Part shown: positions 17,475 to 25,162 of the stretch, in pieces
How the letters are laid out: each line of letters opens with the position of its first letter
Numbering within the stretch: the stretch's first letter is position 1
Origin: Bog-756 sp963824645
GTDB lineage: Bacteria; Actinomycetota; Acidimicrobiia; Acidimicrobiales; RAAP-2
Direction: 5' to 3'
NCBI GenBank assembly: GCA_963824645.1
Contig: CAWGQC010000003.1
Coordinates: 186,001-250,000 of the forward strand
DNA length: 64,000 nucleotides
Program-made: the position numbers and the translations under genes
The notes under the pieces: generated by a model
The model's input: only the letters and a program-made list of their open reading frames with translations
Database searches by the model: none
Told to the model about the DNA's origin: nothing

Positions 17475-18260
17475 GTGACAGACGTGCTGGCGGTGGCCAA
17501 CCAGAAGGGTGGGGTGGCCAAGACAACCACCGTTCACTCACTGGGAGTGGCCTCGGCCGAGTTCGGTCGGCGAACGTTGATCGTGGATCTCGACCCCCAG
17601 GCCTGCCTGACCTACTCCTGCGGGTTCGATCCTGACGCCCTGCAGAAGTCCCTGCACGACGTGTTCCTCCGTCGGGAGACCGTGGAGACGGTGGCCGTCC
17701 CCGTACCGGGGGTGCAGTGGCTCGACCTTCTGCCCGCCTCCATCGACCTGGCTGGCTCCGAAGTGCATCTGCTGACCCGCACAGGCCGTGAGCACGTCCT
17801 CCAGCGAGCACTACACGGTGTGATCGACCGCTACGACCTGATCCTCATCGACTGCCCTCCCTCACTGGGCGTTCTCACCATCAACGGGCTCACCGCCGCC
17901 GATGCGGTGTTGATCCCCCTCCAGTGTGAGGCCCTCTCCCACCGGGGGGTCGGTCAGCTGCTCGAGACGATCGAGGACGTCCGCACCTTCGCCAACGGCG
18001 ACCTCACCGTTCGGGGCATCGTGGCCACCATGTACGACGATCGCACCAAGCACTCGCGACACATCATCGAAGAGGTCGAGAGTCGCTACGGCATCCCCGT
18101 CCTCCAACCTCCTGTCCGTAAGTCCATACGCTTCGCCGAGGCACCGGCACGGGGTAAATCGATCCTCCAGCACGCGCCGAGCTCGCCCGGCGCCCTCGCC
18201 TATCGACAGCTGGCCCGCACCCTGCTCGACATGAGCGTTGTCGCCGGCACCGTTGGCTAG
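17475..18260 (+). CDS. ParA/Soj-family ATPase, no adjacent ParB
   Basis: A 261-residue deviant-Walker ParA ATPase. The start carries the deviant Walker A KGGVAKTTT with the signature Lys, then DLDPQACLT (Walker A' Asp), DLILIDCPPSLG (Walker B) and the LIPLQCEALSHRGVGQLLETI helix. ParA proteins move DNA or protein cargo by ATP-dependent binding to the nucleoid. There is no parB next door, so this is not the canonical segregation operon; the partner here is a zinc-ribbon protein. The family also includes ParA-like proteins positioning chemoreceptors or other machines. Confidence 0.9.
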   Translation: MTDVLAVANQKGGVAKTTTVHSLGVASAEFGRRTLIVDLDPQACLTYSCGFDPDALQKSLHDVFLRRETVETVAVPVPGVQWLDLLPASIDLAGSEVHLLTRTGREHVLQRALHGVIDRYDLILIDCPPSLGVLTINGLTAADAVLIPLQCEALSHRGVGQLLETIEDVRTFANGDLTVRGIVATMYDDRTKHSRHIIEEVESRYGIPVLQPPVRKSIRFAEAPARGKSILQHAPSSPGALAYRQLARTLLDMSVVAGTVG

Positions 18261-18273
18261 TGGACCGGTGGGT

Positions 18274-18702
18274 GTGAACGGGCGCTCCGATCCGCTGGGC
18301 AAGCGAGCCCTGTACTGGATGCCGGTCGATGAGGTCGAAGCGGGGGAGACCGCCGGCGATGCCCGGGCCAACGGAGGACCGGGCAGCAGGGCCCGATCAT
18401 CGTCCCGGGCAGTGCCCCACGCTCGACCCAGTGGCAAGCACGCTCTCTATTCGAGCGCCACGCCGGCCAGCGAGCACGAGAAGCACACCTCGACACCCAG
18501 CGACACCGACCCCTTGCCCCAGCGGGGTCTCCTGTCGGTGGCCTGTTCATCGTGCGGATCGGTGAGCCGTGTGGGTCTGGTGCATTTCGTGGTCTTGCAG
18601 TTACCGTTCGGCGCCTGGCTCCCGCGGCCCAGATATGACCGGTGGATGACCTGTCCCGCCTGTCGGCGACGAACCTGGACCAGCGTGACCCTGGCCCGGT
18701 GA
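18274..18702 (+). CDS. Zinc-ribbon protein linked to ParA
   Basis: About 142 residues. The N-terminal third has two GKRALYW/GKHALYS motifs spaced by a low-complexity Gly/Ser/Ala linker. The C-terminal third has a hydrophobic LVHFVVLQLPFGAWLP segment between two Cys pairs, CSSC and CPAC, which look like a four-Cys zinc ribbon. Start candidates are GTG 18274, GTG 18268 and ATG 18238, the last overlapping parA. The GKRAL motif is duplicated, suggesting a short peptide that docks on a partner, possibly the ParA ATPase (inference). Confidence 0.65.
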   Translation: MNGRSDPLGKRALYWMPVDEVEAGETAGDARANGGPGSRARSSSRAVPHARPSGKHALYSSATPASEHEKHTSTPSDTDPLPQRGLLSVACSSCGSVSRVGLVHFVVLQLPFGAWLPRPRYDRWMTCPACRRRTWTSVTLAR

Positions 18703-18754
18703 TCCTCGGCCGGCCCGGCCGGAGGGCGGGAGCATGCGCCTGTGCTGACCACGG

Positions 18755-19489
18755 GTGCCCCAACCACGCATGTCGCTCGTAGGAATGGGGGGAGTGCTCG
18801 CCCACCAGGCCGTGCTGCTGTCCGGCGCCGCCGATCAGGGAGGAGTGTCGGGTTGGTTGCTCCATTTCCGGGGGATCACCGCTGGTGTGGTGGTCGGGCT
18901 GCTGGTCTTCGGCGAAGCCGCCGTGATGGTGGGCTTTTTCATTCCTGGCGAAACGGCCGCCGTCATCGGTGGTGTCCTCGCCGGTCTGGGTCGGATCAAC
19001 CTCGGCGTGATCATCGGGGTGGTGGTGCTGTGCGCCATCGCCGGCGACTCGGTCGGCTTCGAACTGGGCAAGAACGTCGGTCCCTGGCTTCTCGAGAGGC
19101 GCCCGCTGGCGGGACGCAACGGGGTGCAACGGGCCGTGGGCCTGCTCGAGCGCTATGGAGGGCCGGCTGTGTTCATCGGCCGGTTCGTAGCCTTCGCCCG
19201 GGCCTTCATCCCCGGGCTGGCCGGCATGAGCGGGATGCGCTACCGGGTGTTCCTGTTTTTCAACGCCTTGGGCGCCATCGTCTGGGGCGTCGGCTACACC
19301 CTGCTGGGTTACATCGTCGGCCTATCGTTCGAGCACGTTCTCTCGACGGTGGGACTCTGGTCGCTGGTGGTGGTGGCCGCCGTGGTGGTTGTCGTGGTCG
19401 TGGTCCACTTCATCCGTCGGCGGCGAGAACGGTCGGGGCCTGACGGCACCGGAGGGGAAGACGGCCCGGCCCCGGGGAATGACAGCTGA
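18755..19489 (+). CDS. DedA-family membrane protein
   Basis: About 244 residues with five to six hydrophobic segments. The FIPGETAAVIGGVLAGLG and GRFVAFARAFIPGLAGMSGM segments are the DedA/SNARE-associated re-entrant motifs with conserved Glu, Arg and Pro residues. Known members include the C55-isoprenyl phosphate flippase and proton-motive-force-linked transporters. The C-terminal tail is basic then acidic and low complexity. ATG 18770 and ATG 18785 are alternative starts. The gene converges on the MBL hydrolase gene. Confidence 0.9.
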   Translation: MPQPRMSLVGMGGVLAHQAVLLSGAADQGGVSGWLLHFRGITAGVVVGLLVFGEAAVMVGFFIPGETAAVIGGVLAGLGRINLGVIIGVVVLCAIAGDSVGFELGKNVGPWLLERRPLAGRNGVQRAVGLLERYGGPAVFIGRFVAFARAFIPGLAGMSGMRYRVFLFFNALGAIVWGVGYTLLGYIVGLSFEHVLSTVGLWSLVVVAAVVVVVVVVHFIRRRRERSGPDGTGGEDGPAPGNDS

Positions 19490-19510
19490 GACAGCCGAAG
19501 CGGGCGGGCC

Positions 19511-20563
19511 CTACTCCGTTGGCGCCGGGTAGTACCGGATGGGGTCGGTGCCTTGGCTGCGGATACGGTCATGCAGTTCGAGCAGGATGCAATGAGCCAC
19601 CGTCTCGCCGTTGGCCTGACGCTGCATGAAGGACTCGATCTGATCCCACGGCCGGGACCACCGCAGACCGATGGTGATCTCCCAGGCCGTCGATCCCGGC
19701 CTCTCGGTGATGGCCTTGGCGATCTCGTCAAGGCGATCAGCGTGGTGGACAATGATCTCCTCCAACCGACCGTGCAGATCGGCAAAACGGTACTCATGGG
19801 CCGGAAGCACTTCTTCGGTGCCCAGGTTGTCCACCTTGCGTAGGGAATCGAGGTAGTCGCCCAACGGATTGGCCGGCTGCTGGGCGTGCACGGAGATGTT
19901 GGGCGTGATCCGGGGCAGGACGTGATCGCCGGATATCAGCAGTCGCTGGTCCTCGCTGAAGAAACAGACGTGACCGGGGGAGTGACCCGGGGTCCAGATG
20001 GTGCGTAGCGACCATCCCGGCAGCTCGATGGTCTTTCCGTCCTCGAAGAGCACGTCGGGAACGGCCATGGTCACCATCGATTTGATGGCCATCGAAGCGA
20101 AGGTCAAGTCGGGAAGTCTGTCTTCGGGCACCCCCGAGTTGGTCAGGAAGCGGAACATGGTGGCCAGCAGCTCATCGGTGTCGCCGTAGCGCGATTCGAG
20201 CATGACGGCGTCGGCCGGATGCAGGCCGATCCAGGCCCCCGAAGCCTCGCGCACCCGGCCGGCCAGACCGTAGTGATCGGGATGGATGTGGGTGACCAGG
20301 ACGGCTCGGACGTCGGCGATCGAACCTCCTGCCTGGCCCAGGCCGGCGTTCAGCGCGTTCCAGGCCTCGTCGGTGTTCCAACCGGCGTCGACGATGGCGA
20401 CCCCACCTCCCTGCAGTTCGAAGGCGTAGACCAGGACGTAGCGGAGCGGATTGTTGGGGATGGGAACGGGAACAGACCACAGACCCGGTCGCACCTGTTC
20501 GACAGGGGGTAGGACGTTCTTATCCCATGCCTCCTTTTGGGCGGTACCGGTGATCACGACCAC
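19511..20563 (-). CDS. MBL-fold metallo-hydrolase
   Basis: A 350-residue metallo-beta-lactamase-fold protein. The metal ligands are visible: THIHPDHYG (HxHxDH), TPGHSPGHVCF and the later Asp in SGDHVLP. A helical C-terminal extension (about 250-340) is typical of the lactonase/glyoxalase-II-like branch. The substrate is not identifiable. GTG 20563 is fixed by TACCGT 8 nt upstream on the minus strand. Confidence 0.88.
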   Translation of the reverse strand: MVVITGTAQKEAWDKNVLPPVEQVRPGLWSVPVPIPNNPLRYVLVYAFELQGGGVAIVDAGWNTDEAWNALNAGLGQAGGSIADVRAVLVTHIHPDHYGLAGRVREASGAWIGLHPADAVMLESRYGDTDELLATMFRFLTNSGVPEDRLPDLTFASMAIKSMVTMAVPDVLFEDGKTIELPGWSLRTIWTPGHSPGHVCFFSEDQRLLISGDHVLPRITPNISVHAQQPANPLGDYLDSLRKVDNLGTEEVLPAHEYRFADLHGRLEEIIVHHADRLDEIAKAITERPGSTAWEITIGLRWSRPWDQIESFMQRQANGETVAHCILLELHDRIRSQGTDPIRYYPAPTE

Positions 20564-20571
20564 AGGGGGGC

Positions 20572-20577
20572 ACGGTA
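20572..20577 (-). promoter_or_regulatory. -10 element before the MBL hydrolase gene
   Basis: Minus-strand TACCGT, 8 nt before GTG 20563, spacer GCCCCCCT. Confidence 0.55.
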
Positions 20578-20615
20578 CACGGCCAGGGATCCTTGAACTA
20601 CGTAGGTCTGGTGCC

Positions 20616-20621
20616 TACCAT
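20616..20621 (+). promoter_or_regulatory. -10 element before a small upstream frame
   Basis: TACCAT, 7 nt before GTG 20629. It would drive the small frame and the GGDEF-EAL gene behind it. Confidence 0.45.
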
Positions 20622-20628
20622 GGCGCCA

Positions 20629-20739
20629 GTGGCACGGCCCCTGCCCATAGGTCGTGTGTCACCTCTGCCTGATGGACGGGGAGTCATGCTCGATCTGTTC
20701 TGGTTGTTCCGCGCACAGAGACTTCACCCCACCGGGTGA
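20629..20739 (+). CDS. Possible 36-residue leader ORF of the GGDEF-EAL gene
   Basis: GTG 20629 opens a frame that ends at TGA 20737-20739, overlapping the GTG (20736) of the GGDEF-EAL gene by the usual GTGA geometry. A TACCAT lies 7 nt upstream. The peptide has a hydrophobic GVMLDLFWLFRAQ stretch. It may be a translated leader that sets expression of the downstream gene. It is not a recognised family, and chance cannot be excluded at this GC content. Confidence 0.4.
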   Translation: MARPLPIGRVSPLPDGRGVMLDLFWLFRAQRLHPTG

Positions 20740-22571
20740 GGGCCATCGGCCGGTCCTGGCCCAGCCGTGGGGACAGCGAGCCGGGGACGACGGACTTCCC
20801 GGAGTGGCCATCGTCGGGCCGCAGGTCGGCGGCCGGCCCTCCCTGGTCTCTTCTGGTGGCGTCCTGTCCCAGCGGCTTCTTCGAGGTCGATCGGCGGGGC
20901 GTGGTCATCGAATGGAATCCGCGCGCTGAGGAGCTGTTCGGCTGGCCACGCGATCACGTGGTCGGTCGTTCGATGGCCGATACCCTTCTCCCGCCCGATC
21001 TGGTCCTGTCGCCGGCCAACCGGGGACTGGTGGAAACGTTGGGCCGTTGTGACCACCCCGAAGACGGTGGCGCCGAAGGTGGCGCGGCCACCCCGGACGG
21101 GGAGCCGCACGGCGAGAGGCGGCAGCTTGTCCTGGCCCACAGCACCGGCCGCCGGGTGGCCGTGGAGGGCGTACTGGTCACGTTGGGCCAGGGGCACCAC
21201 CGTTCGGTGGCCGGGTTCATCGACCCCGATCCGTTCGTGTCCCGGATGCCCGGCACACCTGCTCTGGCCGGGGACCGCGACCCCCTGACCGGACTTCCCG
21301 ACCGGGATCATTTCGCCCGGCGGCTGACTGAGGCGGCCACCCGGGCCGGTGGAGTGCCCGGAACGGTGGCCGTCGTCCTCTGCGATCTGGACCGCTTCAA
21401 GGACGTCAACAACAGTCTGGGACACGAGGCCGGAGACCGCATCCTGTGCGCCGTGGCCGACCGGTTGAGCGAGGTGGCCGGCGACGAGTTGGTGGCCCGT
21501 CTGGGCGGGGACGAGTTTCTCATCCTCGTCGAGAACCCGAACGGCCAGGTCCAAACCGATGCCTTCGTCTTCATCGAGCGAGCCAAAGAGGCGCTGTCCC
21601 GGCCTTTCGACATCCACGGTACGGAGCTCTTTTTGGATGCATCGGTGGGCGTCGCCCTCAATACTTTCGGCGTCGACCAGGGCGGCACCTTCCTGGCCAA
21701 CGCCGAATCGGCGATGTACCGGGCCAAGCGGCGGGGAGGCTCGCGCGTCGAGGTATTCGGCGAGTCCTTACGCATCGAGACACTCGACCGCATGAAGACC
21801 GAGCACGCCCTCCACCGGGCTCTCGAGCGCCATGAGCTCATGCTCCACTATCAGCCGGTGGTCGAGATAAGCGGTGAGACCACCGTCGTCGGAGTCGAGG
21901 CCCTGATCCGCTGGCAGCACCCCAACCAGGGTTTGGTGGCCCCCACCCGGTTCGTGCCGGTGGCCGAGGAGAGCGGGCTCATCATCCCCATCGGGGCGTG
22001 GGTCCTCGACCAGGCCTGTCGGCAACTGCGGGCCTGGAACCATCACGTGGGGAACGGCCCGCAGGGCTCGGTAGAGGTCAACCTGTCGGCCCGGCAGATC
22101 GACGACCCACGGATCGTGACCACCGTCGAGCGGATACTGGCCCAGACCGGGCTGCCGCCCGAGCTCCTGACCCTCGAGATCACCGAGAGCGCGCTGATGG
22201 AGGATGCCGCCGCCGCTCTCGATGTCCTGCGGGCGCTCAAGAAGATCGGTGTCTCGCTGGCCATCGACGACTTCGGCACCGGCTACTCCTCGCTGGGCTA
22301 CCTCCAGCGCTTCCCGCTCGACTTTTTGAAGGTCGATCGATCCTTCGTGGAGACGCTGGGGGTGAATCCCGGCGGCGAGGAGATAGTCTCGGCCGTCATC
22401 AACCTGGCCCATGCCCTCGGTCTGAAGGTGGTGGCCGAGGGTGTCGAGACAGAGGAGCAGCTGGAGATCCTGCGCTCCCTCCGCTGTGACTTTGCCCAGG
22501 GGTTCCTCTTCGCCCGTCCGATGCCCGCCGCCGATATCGTGGCCTCGTTCGGACTGCCCCAAACCGCTTGA
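20736..22571 (+). CDS. PAS-GGDEF-EAL cyclic-di-GMP protein
   Basis: A 611-residue soluble protein with no membrane segment. A PAS domain (about 35-130; FFEVDRRGVVIEWNPRAEELFGW) is followed by a GGDEF domain with the intact active site GGDEF at 257-261, so diguanylate cyclase activity is possible. The RxxD inhibitory site is absent (AGDE at that position). The EAL domain (about 350-605) retains EAL at 388-390, LEITES, DDFGTGYSSL, KVDRSF and EGVET, so c-di-GMP phosphodiesterase activity is also possible. The 5' end is uncertain. It shares a bidirectional hairpin with the next gene. Confidence 0.93.
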   Translation: MRAIGRSWPSRGDSEPGTTDFPEWPSSGRRSAAGPPWSLLVASCPSGFFEVDRRGVVIEWNPRAEELFGWPRDHVVGRSMADTLLPPDLVLSPANRGLVETLGRCDHPEDGGAEGGAATPDGEPHGERRQLVLAHSTGRRVAVEGVLVTLGQGHHRSVAGFIDPDPFVSRMPGTPALAGDRDPLTGLPDRDHFARRLTEAATRAGGVPGTVAVVLCDLDRFKDVNNSLGHEAGDRILCAVADRLSEVAGDELVARLGGDEFLILVENPNGQVQTDAFVFIERAKEALSRPFDIHGTELFLDASVGVALNTFGVDQGGTFLANAESAMYRAKRRGGSRVEVFGESLRIETLDRMKTEHALHRALERHELMLHYQPVVEISGETTVVGVEALIRWQHPNQGLVAPTRFVPVAEESGLIIPIGAWVLDQACRQLRAWNHHVGNGPQGSVEVNLSARQIDDPRIVTTVERILAQTGLPPELLTLEITESALMEDAAAALDVLRALKKIGVSLAIDDFGTGYSSLGYLQRFPLDFLKVDRSFVETLGVNPGGEEIVSAVINLAHALGLKVVAEGVETEEQLEILRSLRCDFAQGFLFARPMPAADIVASFGLPQTA

Positions 22572-22585
22572 GCTCGAGCGGTTTG
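22560..22585. terminator. Bidirectional terminator hairpin
   Basis: A perfect 9-bp stem (CAAACCGCT / AGCGGTTTG) with an 8-nt loop that contains the palindrome GAGCTC. It lies over the stop codon of the GGDEF-EAL gene and before the end of the convergent gene. There is no T tract. Confidence 0.6.
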
Positions 22586-22593
22586 AGCTGCGG

Positions 22594-22980
22594 TCAGGAG
22601 CCTCCCGTCACCATGTTGGTGATCTGGGCCATGTCGAAGTAGTCCCGCCAGGCACAGATCTTGCCGTCGCGGATCTCGAATGTTCCCATGACGGGCAGGG
22701 GGGCTACGACACCGCCGATGGTGAACGTGTCGACCCGTTCGGTGAGCACCACGTTGTCGCGGACAGCGAGATGGGTCGTCTCGATGATCATGCTCTCGCA
22801 CATGGCGAAGAAGCCCTCGACGAAGGCGATGGCGGCGTCGATGCCCACGGCCGGTTCCAGCGGAATGTTGTGGTAAACGACATCGTCGGTGAAGAACGGG
22901 CGCAGCGCCTCGGCATCGTGCTTCTCGAAGGTGGCGCACATCTCACGCACGATTCGCTCGGCATCGTCTGGGGATCCCAT
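22594..22980 (-). CDS. Limonene-1,2-epoxide hydrolase-like protein (SnoaL/NTF2 fold)
   Basis: A 128-residue single-domain protein. The pattern matches the limonene-epoxide-hydrolase branch of the NTF2 fold: FFTDDVVYHNIPLEP with Tyr and Asn, a mid Arg/Asp pair (VLTERVDTF), and the late WRDYFDMAQI motif. In LEH enzymes a Tyr/Asn/Asp set activates water for epoxide opening. The substrate may be different here. It starts at ATG 22980 with GGAGGAG 8 nt upstream. The gene is divergent from the SRPBCC gene. Confidence 0.85.
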   Translation of the reverse strand: MGSPDDAERIVREMCATFEKHDAEALRPFFTDDVVYHNIPLEPAVGIDAAIAFVEGFFAMCESMIIETTHLAVRDNVVLTERVDTFTIGGVVAPLPVMGTFEIRDGKICAWRDYFDMAQITNMVTGGS

Positions 22981-23104
22981 GGCTAACTCCTCCGGTGGTG
23001 GCCTGCCAACGCCACGTTAGTGGTCGTGAGCCAATCGGCCCAGCGCCCAGCAGGCTCCCGTATCTCTTCCCCACCCGGCAGTCGGTGATGACAGAATGCC
23101 CTCC

Positions 23105-23587
23105 ATGTGCGCCGATCGCATAGAAGTCGAACGAACCATTGCCGCTGACCCGGCCCCCATCTTCCGGGTGTTGTGCGACCCCAATGGGCATGTGGCCATC
23201 GACAGCTCGGGAATGCTGATGAAGGCCAGCGGTTCTCCGGTGGCCGCGGTGGGGGACACATTCGTCGTGCACATGGACCGGGAAGCCCTCAACGACTTCC
23301 CGATGGGTCTGTACGACGTGACGGTGAGCATCACCACGTTCGACCAGGACCGGGAGATCGCCTGGACCGTGCTGGGCCAGATAAGTCCACCGCTCGGCCA
23401 CATCTACGGCTACACCCTGGCCCCCGCCGAGGGAGGAACCCTGGTCACCTCTTATTACGACTGGTCCGCCATCGATCCGACCTGGCGTGAGGCCGGTATC
23501 TTCCCCATTCTCTCCGAGGGTGCCCTCCGGGCCACGCTCGGCATTCTGGCCCGCACCGTGACCGGCGGCCTCCCGGCCACCGGTTGA
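23105..23587 (+). CDS. SRPBCC (START-like) family protein
   Basis: About 160 residues in the polyketide-cyclase/START fold: IEVERTIAADPAPIFRVL at the N-terminus, the strand pair DREIAWTVLGQISPPLGHIYGYTLAP, and a C-terminal helix ILSEGALRATLGILART. Such proteins bind hydrophobic ligands. CAGAAT lies 7 nt before ATG 23105, favouring that start over ATG 23096. It is followed by the peptidase E gene. Confidence 0.83.
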   Translation: MCADRIEVERTIAADPAPIFRVLCDPNGHVAIDSSGMLMKASGSPVAAVGDTFVVHMDREALNDFPMGLYDVTVSITTFDQDREIAWTVLGQISPPLGHIYGYTLAPAEGGTLVTSYYDWSAIDPTWREAGIFPILSEGALRATLGILARTVTGGLPATG

Positions 23588-23684
23588 CGGATGCCCGGGG
23601 TGAGCGCGGTCTGTCGGTGAGTCGGCAATCCGGCGGTGGGTCGGGCCGATCGTGCCCGACGGTCCGCCCGACGTCGGCCCGCTG

Positions 23685-24434
23685 ATGGCGGCCGTGCCAC
23701 GCATTCTGGCTACGTCGGGTGGATTCCTCCCCGGACCTGTCCAACAATCGGTGCGGGTGGGTCCGATGCTTCTGGAGGCCCTGGCCCTCGTCCGGTCCGA
23801 CCGCCCCCGCGTCTGTTTGGTGTTGACGGCCAGCGGTGACGACATCCGCTACTACGCGCTGCTGTACGAGGCCTTCAACGCCGCCGGCTGCGACGTGACC
23901 GAGCTCAAGCTGTTCCCCCAACCCTCGGCCGATCCCGTCGAGCGGCTCGGCCGCAGTGACCTGGTGTGGGTAGGTGGCGGGTCCGTGGCCAACCTTTTGG
24001 CTCTGTGGGATCTGCACGGCGTGATCCCAGCCATGGGCGCGGCGTGGGAGTCGGGGGTGATCCTGAGCGGCGTTTCAGCTGGGAGCATCTGCTGGCACGT
24101 GGGTGGTACGACGGACAGCTTCGGGCCCACCCTCCGCCCGGCCACCAACGGGCTCGGCCTTCTCCCCTACGGAAACGGCGTGCACTATGACAGCGAGGCC
24201 CAGAGACGCCCTCTGCTCCACCAGCTGGTGGCCGACGGCACCTTGCCACCGGTCTGCTATGCCACCGACGACGGGGTCGGTATCTGGTACGAGGGCACCA
24301 CCCCCGTCCGTGTGGTGGGCGACAGGGACCGGGATCCGATCGACGGTCCCGCCGCCTACGTCGTCCGGAGGGTCGGCGACGTCGCCGAAGAGGCCCGTCT
24401 GGCCGTCGGTTCCGGTATCGAGCCGCCGAGCTGA
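23685..24434 (+). CDS. Peptidase E-like protein (S51 family)
   Basis: About 249 residues in the class I glutamine-amidotransferase-like fold. The RILATSGGF start, VWVGGGSVANLLALWD and the nucleophile elbow LSGVSAGSICWH with Ser define the S51 family (aspartyl dipeptidase/cyanophycinase). A C-terminal AYVVRRVGD segment is usual. It should cleave Asp-X dipeptides or related amides. GTG 23652 is an alternative start. The substrate is not proven by sequence. Confidence 0.85.
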   Translation: MAAVPRILATSGGFLPGPVQQSVRVGPMLLEALALVRSDRPRVCLVLTASGDDIRYYALLYEAFNAAGCDVTELKLFPQPSADPVERLGRSDLVWVGGGSVANLLALWDLHGVIPAMGAAWESGVILSGVSAGSICWHVGGTTDSFGPTLRPATNGLGLLPYGNGVHYDSEAQRRPLLHQLVADGTLPPVCYATDDGVGIWYEGTTPVRVVGDRDRDPIDGPAAYVVRRVGDVAEEARLAVGSGIEPPS

Positions 24435-24511
24435 GCGTCGGTCCGGCTCCTCCCGGCCGCCGTCGGGTGGCGCCGTAACCGTCCCCATTGCCCGGCGGTC
24501 CGCATTACGGT

Positions 24512-24517
24512 CAGAAT
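24512..24517 (+). promoter_or_regulatory. -10-like element before the VOC gene
   Basis: CAGAAT, 6 nt before ATG 24524; TACGGT (24506-24511) is immediately upstream. The same CAGAAT occurs 8 nt before GTG 5902 and 7 nt before ATG 23105. Confidence 0.45.
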
Positions 24518-24523
24518 CTGAGC

Positions 24524-24892
24524 ATGCAGCCGCTGGCCATCCACCATGTCGCTCTCAACGTGGCTGACGTCGATGAGGGCATTGTCTTCTACACAGAAGT
24601 GCTGGGGGGCCGGCTGCGCCACGATCGCCCCGACCACGGGATTGCCGGCGCCTGGATCGACATGGGCACCCAACAGGTCCACCTGGTGGAAGCGCCGGTG
24701 CCCCGCAACCTCGGGCAACACTTCGCCGTGCGGGTGGGTGACCTGCGTGCCGCGGTGGGCGAGCTGCGGGCCCGGGGCATCGAGGTGGCTGATCCGGTCG
24801 GGGTCGGTCCCAACCTCCAGACCTTCATCAACGATCCGGCCGGCAACCCGGTGGAACTGCACCAGGTGGGTGAGGCGATCAGCCAGGGCTGA
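24524..24892 (+). CDS. VOC-family protein (methylmalonyl-CoA epimerase/glyoxalase-like)
   Basis: A 122-residue vicinal-oxygen-chelate fold protein. The paired metal ligands are visible: His in IHHVALNV, and acidic residues in VHLVEAP and NPVELHQ. The sequence is a single VOC unit that would dimerise. The context does not reveal the substrate. The start is set by CAGAAT 6 nt upstream. Confidence 0.85.
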   Translation: MQPLAIHHVALNVADVDEGIVFYTEVLGGRLRHDRPDHGIAGAWIDMGTQQVHLVEAPVPRNLGQHFAVRVGDLRAAVGELRARGIEVADPVGVGPNLQTFINDPAGNPVELHQVGEAISQG

Positions 24893-24929
24893 CCGATCCG
24901 TTCCACCCAATGGGGTCACCCGCATGTCG

Positions 24930-25004
24930 TCGGGAAGGCGGGATTTGAACCCGCGACCTCCTGCTCCCAAAGCAGGCGCGCTAACCAAGCTGCGCTACTT
25001 CCCG
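24930..25004 (-). tRNA. tRNA-Pro(TGG)
   Basis: Minus-strand cloverleaf. The anticodon arm CCTGC-TTTGGGA-GCAGG gives TGG, the acceptor stem is CGGGAAG/CTTCCCG, the discriminator is A, and the T-loop is TTCAAAT. CCA is not encoded. Confidence 0.95.
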
Positions 25005-25149
25005 GTTCGGGCATCCTACAACTCGGGCTTCGGGAGGCGAGGTGGGACGCCGACTGTACCCGCCCTGTGCCCGCCGCCTCCGCCCTCCTTCGGCCCGACC
25101 CGGTACGGCTTCGGGGGTCTGTTGTTCCCTGACCCTCGGTGACAGGGGA

Positions 25150-25155
25150 TAGCGT
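25150..25155 (+). promoter_or_regulatory. -10 element, leaderless start of the Ppx/GppA gene
   Basis: TAGCGT, 7 nt before ATG 25163. Confidence 0.55.
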
Positions 25156-25162
25156 CACGCCG

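Noticed and set aside
25021..25138. Possible gene between tRNA-Pro and the Ppx gene
   Set aside because: Only 118 bp, no start signal or conserved peptide.
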